Both the position numbers and the translations under genes were made by a program. Positions 35,801-37,799 of a stretch of 37,799 nt of DNA are shown here, piece by piece. Origin of the DNA: Echinococcus granulosus (taxonomy: Eukaryota > Platyhelminthes > Cestoda > Cyclophyllidea > Taeniidae); the NCBI RefSeq assembly GCF_000524195.1, contig NW_020170454.1, positions 372,293 to 410,091 of the forward strand, read 5' to 3'. A model generated the notes under the pieces. The model had not been told where the DNA came from. It did no database searches and saw only the letters and a program-made list of their open reading frames with translations. Position 1 is the stretch's first letter, and the number at the start of each line of letters is the position of its first letter.

Positions 35801-36671
35801 GCACGGAGAAATGAAAAGTAAAATGAAGAAATCTGTACATCAAATCATGCCCATCTTTCAACTACTCCACAAAACGCTGCATTGTGAAATTCAATATATG
35901 CTTATTTAATCTCATCCGCAACTCCTTGTGATTTGTAACCTTTTTTGTACTTTGCCGACTACGTGCATGGAAACTCATTTTAGCCTTTGTGTACATGCTT
36001 TGCTAAACATTTACCCATCCAAATACACCGCAATACTCCTCTTTATATAAATTCATGACTTGGCATCGGACAACATAGATTTTGAAGAGCACTCCAACGA
36101 CCACTTCACTTTTCATGGTTTTGTGTGAGCACGGTAGACAATGTAGTGATGGGCCTTATCGAAACCTCAAAGCTTGGGTCATTCCATGTCAAACGGCATT
36201 CATTGCACCTCTTTCATTCATACTTTTTGAAGGCAAGTAGACGAGAGTACTGTCTGTCATTGACACTTTCTTGTTTAAGTCATAACAGCGTTAGTGAGCA
36301 GAGGGAAGATCAACATAAAAGAGATGACCAATTAACTGTGGACAACGTAAAGACACTCACCTACTTTTGCATCCACCGTAGAGGTTCAAGTGCCTGCCTG
36401 CATTTGCGAGAAGCAAAACCAAGTGAGTGAGCAAAGGTAACGAGTGATTGCTTATGTTTTGTTTTCCTACATAAGGTGTATTTGGCAGTTTTTTTCAATA
36501 AGCGAGTGAACGTAGATGGCACATGGCGAATTCTCTATCCGGTTGCTTGCTGCAGAAGCTGGCTCTTGGAAACCCAAGCCTGATGGCATTGATAAACTGA
36601 ACTAGTCCAAGGTGCCATCATGCGTAGGATAGTGTGAGTAGAATGCGGAACTTGGCATACTCTCGAGCAAG
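35801..36671. other. 3' flank of HSP70
   Basis: No AATAAA is evident. AATATA at about 35893 is a possible variant polyadenylation signal. An exon-like piece at about 36384-36424 (acceptor CACCGTAG, donor GTGAGTGAG) is too short to call. Confidence 0.4.
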
Positions 36672-37112
36672 ATTTAAGGCATCTTTTGCGAGGTCTGAAA
36701 TGCAGTGTCGTTGATTGGGTCTCAGTTGGTCAGCCAGCAAAAATTACAACGTGACCTTTCAGCGGGACCGCTGAAGACTATGCATTCTTCCAATTTTGCC
36801 ATTTGTTATAAGCCTCCACCTGATTGGGTGGCGGTAACTAAAAGTCTTCAAATAACACTGAACAGACCCTCTTCAATAATGTCGCATACGTTTGTGCTGA
36901 CTTTGAATATGCTCATAAGACAGCTAATGGACTCAAATGCATTGTCAAAGCATTGTAGGGAATTCTTTTTGCAGTTGCTAAAAAATTTTAAGTATTTAAG
37001 GGTTCCCCTGCATTATGTACATTGTCACTAAAACTTGACCTTTCCGTAATACGGCGATATCAGCTTGTTGATATCTTTGACTGTTCGGACTCTTCGGTCA
37101 GCGCAGATTTGG
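36672..37112 (+). repeat. Repeat R2 copy 2, right of the HSP70 gene
   Basis: This is the partner of 31070-31510. It begins about 870 bases after the HSP70 stop. The same + strand frame stays open further here, to 37031. The similarity fades after about 37120, with possible weak continuation. Confidence 0.7.
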
Positions 37113-37799
37113 GTTTTGCTTGCGTACATTTCTGAGTGACAATGATCCCCTCTCGTATGCTCCAAAATGTTTTCAAAAGCCACCCTAGTGCCACTGACTG
37201 CTTGAACTTGATCCCACAGGTACGACTGCGCGAGAGTTTGTACTCTCATTCTCCTTCTCATAAATGTGTGTGCAAGTTGGGCATAAGGTGCTGGATAAGT
37301 GGCAAATAAAAGGTCACTTTGCTTGCGAGTCGTCAACTTGGCCAACTTGTACATCTACATCCACCCACACCAGGCACAAATCAGCACTCGGCACATCTCC
37401 GGTAGAAAAGTTCAATCTCAAGGATCAATTTAACTCATTTTTTTCATGCGAACACAAAGTGGTCATTATGAAATTGCAAAGGAGATGATGAATGACTGTG
37501 AGGTGCAAAATTCCTTCCTTCTGGAATCTAGAAGTTTCGACCCACCTCGCTCACATGCACTGAGGGCTTAATATGTTCATGCACATCCCGTGGGGAAGTT
37601 GCACAAATATCCACTGTAGTGTGTCCACTCGTCTGTCCGACAAACGCTCACTACACATGTGTACACGTCAGTAGTTTGACTTTCAAGGAAGGTTCCAAAA
37701 GAAAAAAGGATAGCAGGATGCAAATGAACACCGTTGCCAGAATGTAACTGGCACGACCTCCAAAGTGCCGCCTTAAATCTGACAATATATTCGGGTAAA
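37113..37799. other. End of window, no supported gene
   Basis: A 108-codon minus-strand ORF (37028-37354) partly overlaps repeat R2, and its only likeness to anything in the window comes from that repeat. Apart from the HSE-like cluster at 37519-37538 nothing is recognised. Confidence 0.45.
37519..37538. promoter_or_regulatory. Heat-shock-element-like cluster
   Basis: TTCTGGAA (37519-37526) and GAAGTTTC (37531-37538) are both perfect two-unit HSE cores (TTCnnGAA and GAAnnTTC), four bases apart, with extra TTCC units just upstream. HSF trimers bind such arrays. No TATA box is clear in the remaining 260 bases, so a target gene, if any, would lie beyond the window. Confidence 0.4.

Noticed and set aside
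36384..36424. Possible 41 bp exon between CACCGTAG and GTGAGTGAG
   Set aside because: Too short, several frames open and no partner exon.
1..37799. tRNA, rRNA, CRISPR array or bacterial-type operon
   Set aside because: No box A/box B pairs with a cloverleaf, no rRNA core sequence and no regular direct repeats with unique spacers were seen. The sequence is eukaryotic in character.

Overview
This is a eukaryotic, mostly non-coding window: AT-rich, intron- and repeat-dominated, with a few isolated coding exons, one assembly gap (26789-26888, exactly 100 N) and one long intact gene. I infer a flatworm, most likely a cestode. The intact gene is an intronless, divergent cytosolic-type HSP70 without the EEVD tail, and such copies are typical of the cestode HSP70 expansion. 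The short introns, degenerate ATCC-type tracts and small solo-LTR-like insertion also fit. No single marker proves the species or class.

Layout. 0-1.4 kb holds a C-rich, coding-looking terminal exon with two hydrophobic segments. 4.9-5.7 kb holds a run of three + strand exons (4932-4994, 5232-5489, 5546-5631) with good splice sites and matching phases, from a gene I cannot name. 8.9-16.5 kb is mainly empty, with two copies of a ~130 bp dispersed repeat (8954-9088 and 14785-14914), a CCAT/ATCC tract near 12.6 kb and two weak coding-like ORFs at 11.7-12.3 kb. A terminal-exon candidate lies at 16541-16776. 19.4-21.1 kb is repeat-rich. 24.0-25.2 kb is a degenerate tandem array of about ten ~105 bp units, interrupted by a 198 bp solo-LTR-like element with a target duplication. 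After the gap come a FLYWCH-type zinc-finger ORF (27170-27448) and a terminal exon encoding the C-terminal C2 domain of an UNC-13/Munc13 protein (27689-27985). A small phase-1 exon follows at 29165-29320.

31-37.8 kb is the most gene-like part. The 615-codon HSP70 gene (33953-35800) has a TATA box, an intact ATPase site, several changes at conserved positions and no C-terminal EEVD. It is flanked by two diverged copies of a ~440 bp sequence (31070-31510 and 36672-37112), direct and at a constant 5.60 kb offset. No convincing heat-shock element lies in its proximal promoter, but a good HSE-like cluster lies at 37519-37538 near the window end.

The genes do not form an operon or pathway; they are separate genes or gene fragments in a repeat-rich region. 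I found no clear new multi-gene system. The best leads are the HSP70 copy with its flanking repeats, the LTR insertion in the minisatellite, the possibly decayed unc-13 exon, and the unnamed exon chain at 4.9-5.7 kb.
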